Assembly (NCBI GenBank): GCA_011330835.1 | Contig: DRPO01000324.1 | Location: forward strand, 1 to 12,606 | DNA: 12,606 nt | Source of the DNA: Gammaproteobacteria bacterium | GTDB taxonomy: Bacteria > Pseudomonadota > Gammaproteobacteria > UWMA-0217 | Direction: 5' to 3' | In this document: positions 12,451-12,606 of the stretch, piece after piece | Numbering within the stretch: position 1 is the first letter of the stretch | How the letters are laid out: the number at the start of each line of letters is the position of its first letter | Program-made: the position numbers and the translations under genes | The notes under the pieces: model-generated | Databases searched by the model: none | Seen by the model: only the letters and a program-made list of their open reading frames with translations | Told to the model about the DNA's origin: nothing

Positions 12451-12606
12451 TTATGCTTTACTTACATTCCCAGGGTGAGCCCATATAAAATCGACCGACT
12501 GGGGAGCGCCGGCATCCCTGCCGGCAAAGGCGTTGGCTATTTCGCTGAGGTTCGTCATTTCCCGGTAAGCCAGTTTTGTGGCGGGTTTCGCGCCCCGATA
12601 GCTCGT
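12451..12606 (-). CDS. Doubtful partial reading frame, C-terminal 51 residues
   Basis: The minus strand is open from the window edge to a TAA at 12451-12453. The product contains YREMTNLSEIANAFAGRDAG and ends IWAHPGNVSKA. The AGRDAGA part is encoded by a REP-like palindrome (12508-12525), so the frame may be coding sequence invaded by a repeat, or no gene at all. I recognise no domain. It would be transcribed toward soxX. Confidence 0.25.
   Translation of the reverse strand, partial: TSYRGAKPATKLAYREMTNLSEIANAFAGRDAGAPQSVDFIWAHPGNVSKA
12508..12525. repeat. REP-like palindrome
   Basis: GCCGGCA and TGCCGGC form a perfect 7-bp stem over TCCC, within the wording GGGGAGCGCCGGCATCCC, which I recall as a dispersed intergenic motif in many high-GC genomes. 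Only one copy is in this window, so repetition is not shown here. Confidence 0.5.

Noticed and set aside
12460..12490. Plus-strand promoter using TATAAA at about 12484
   Set aside because: The hexamer at a suitable distance upstream (TTACAT) matches the -35 consensus poorly, and no plus-strand gene follows within the window.

Overview
The window comes from a GC-rich gammaproteobacterium that oxidises reduced sulfur compounds. Two things point there. First, the block endonuclease/exonuclease/phosphatase protein - dsbA - cytochrome c4 - engB - polA is an arrangement I know from Pseudomonas and relatives. Second, it sits next to a thiosulfate-oxidation cluster (soxX, soxA, soxB, soxK) of the type with a small SoxXA-binding subunit, known from purple and green sulfur bacteria. 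The genus cannot be named from this sequence. All protein genes except engB lie on the minus strand.

Layout, left to right. 1-390: 5' part of a probable glycosyltransferase gene running off the edge. 404-509: a decayed arm of a dispersed repeat plus three 23-bp tandem repeats. 538-705: a small acidic protein gene with a good ribosome binding site. 738-1541: EEP-family hydrolase. 1735-2454: DsbA-type thiol oxidoreductase. 2634-2660: strong terminator. 2712-3332: dihaem cytochrome c4. 3573-4187: GTPase EngB (plus strand). 4188-4751: a gene-free interval holding a palindromic repeat element and, on the minus strand, a well-formed small RNA gene. 4752-7442: DNA polymerase I. 7477-7643: second repeat element, filling almost the whole gap upstream of polA. 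7648-8037: membrane-anchored glutaredoxin/GST-N-like protein. 8113-8449: REP-like palindromes and a third repeat element. 8590-12202: soxK, soxB, soxA, soxX (transcribed X-A-B-K). 12451-12606: a doubtful reading frame running off the right edge.

How the genes work together. SoxXA with SoxK would couple thiosulfate oxidatively to a carrier (SoxY, not in this window), and SoxB would hydrolyse sulfate off it. SoxA has only one CXXCH and keeps its active-site cysteine, which together with SoxK indicates a trimeric SoxXAK. DsbA and cytochrome c4 are periplasmic redox proteins of the general housekeeping set.

The most interesting item is the probable small RNA at about 4572-4461 (minus strand). 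It lies between polA and engB, the site that holds Spot 42 in enterobacteria. It has an extended -10 promoter, four consecutive stem-loops and an intrinsic terminator, and every loop shows a C-rich single-stranded motif, one of them UCCUCC, complementary to Shine-Dalgarno sequences. The second item is a family of about 165-bp fold-back elements (three full copies plus fragments) whose two arms match each other better within a copy than between copies. Two of them flank the polA-small RNA unit almost to the base.
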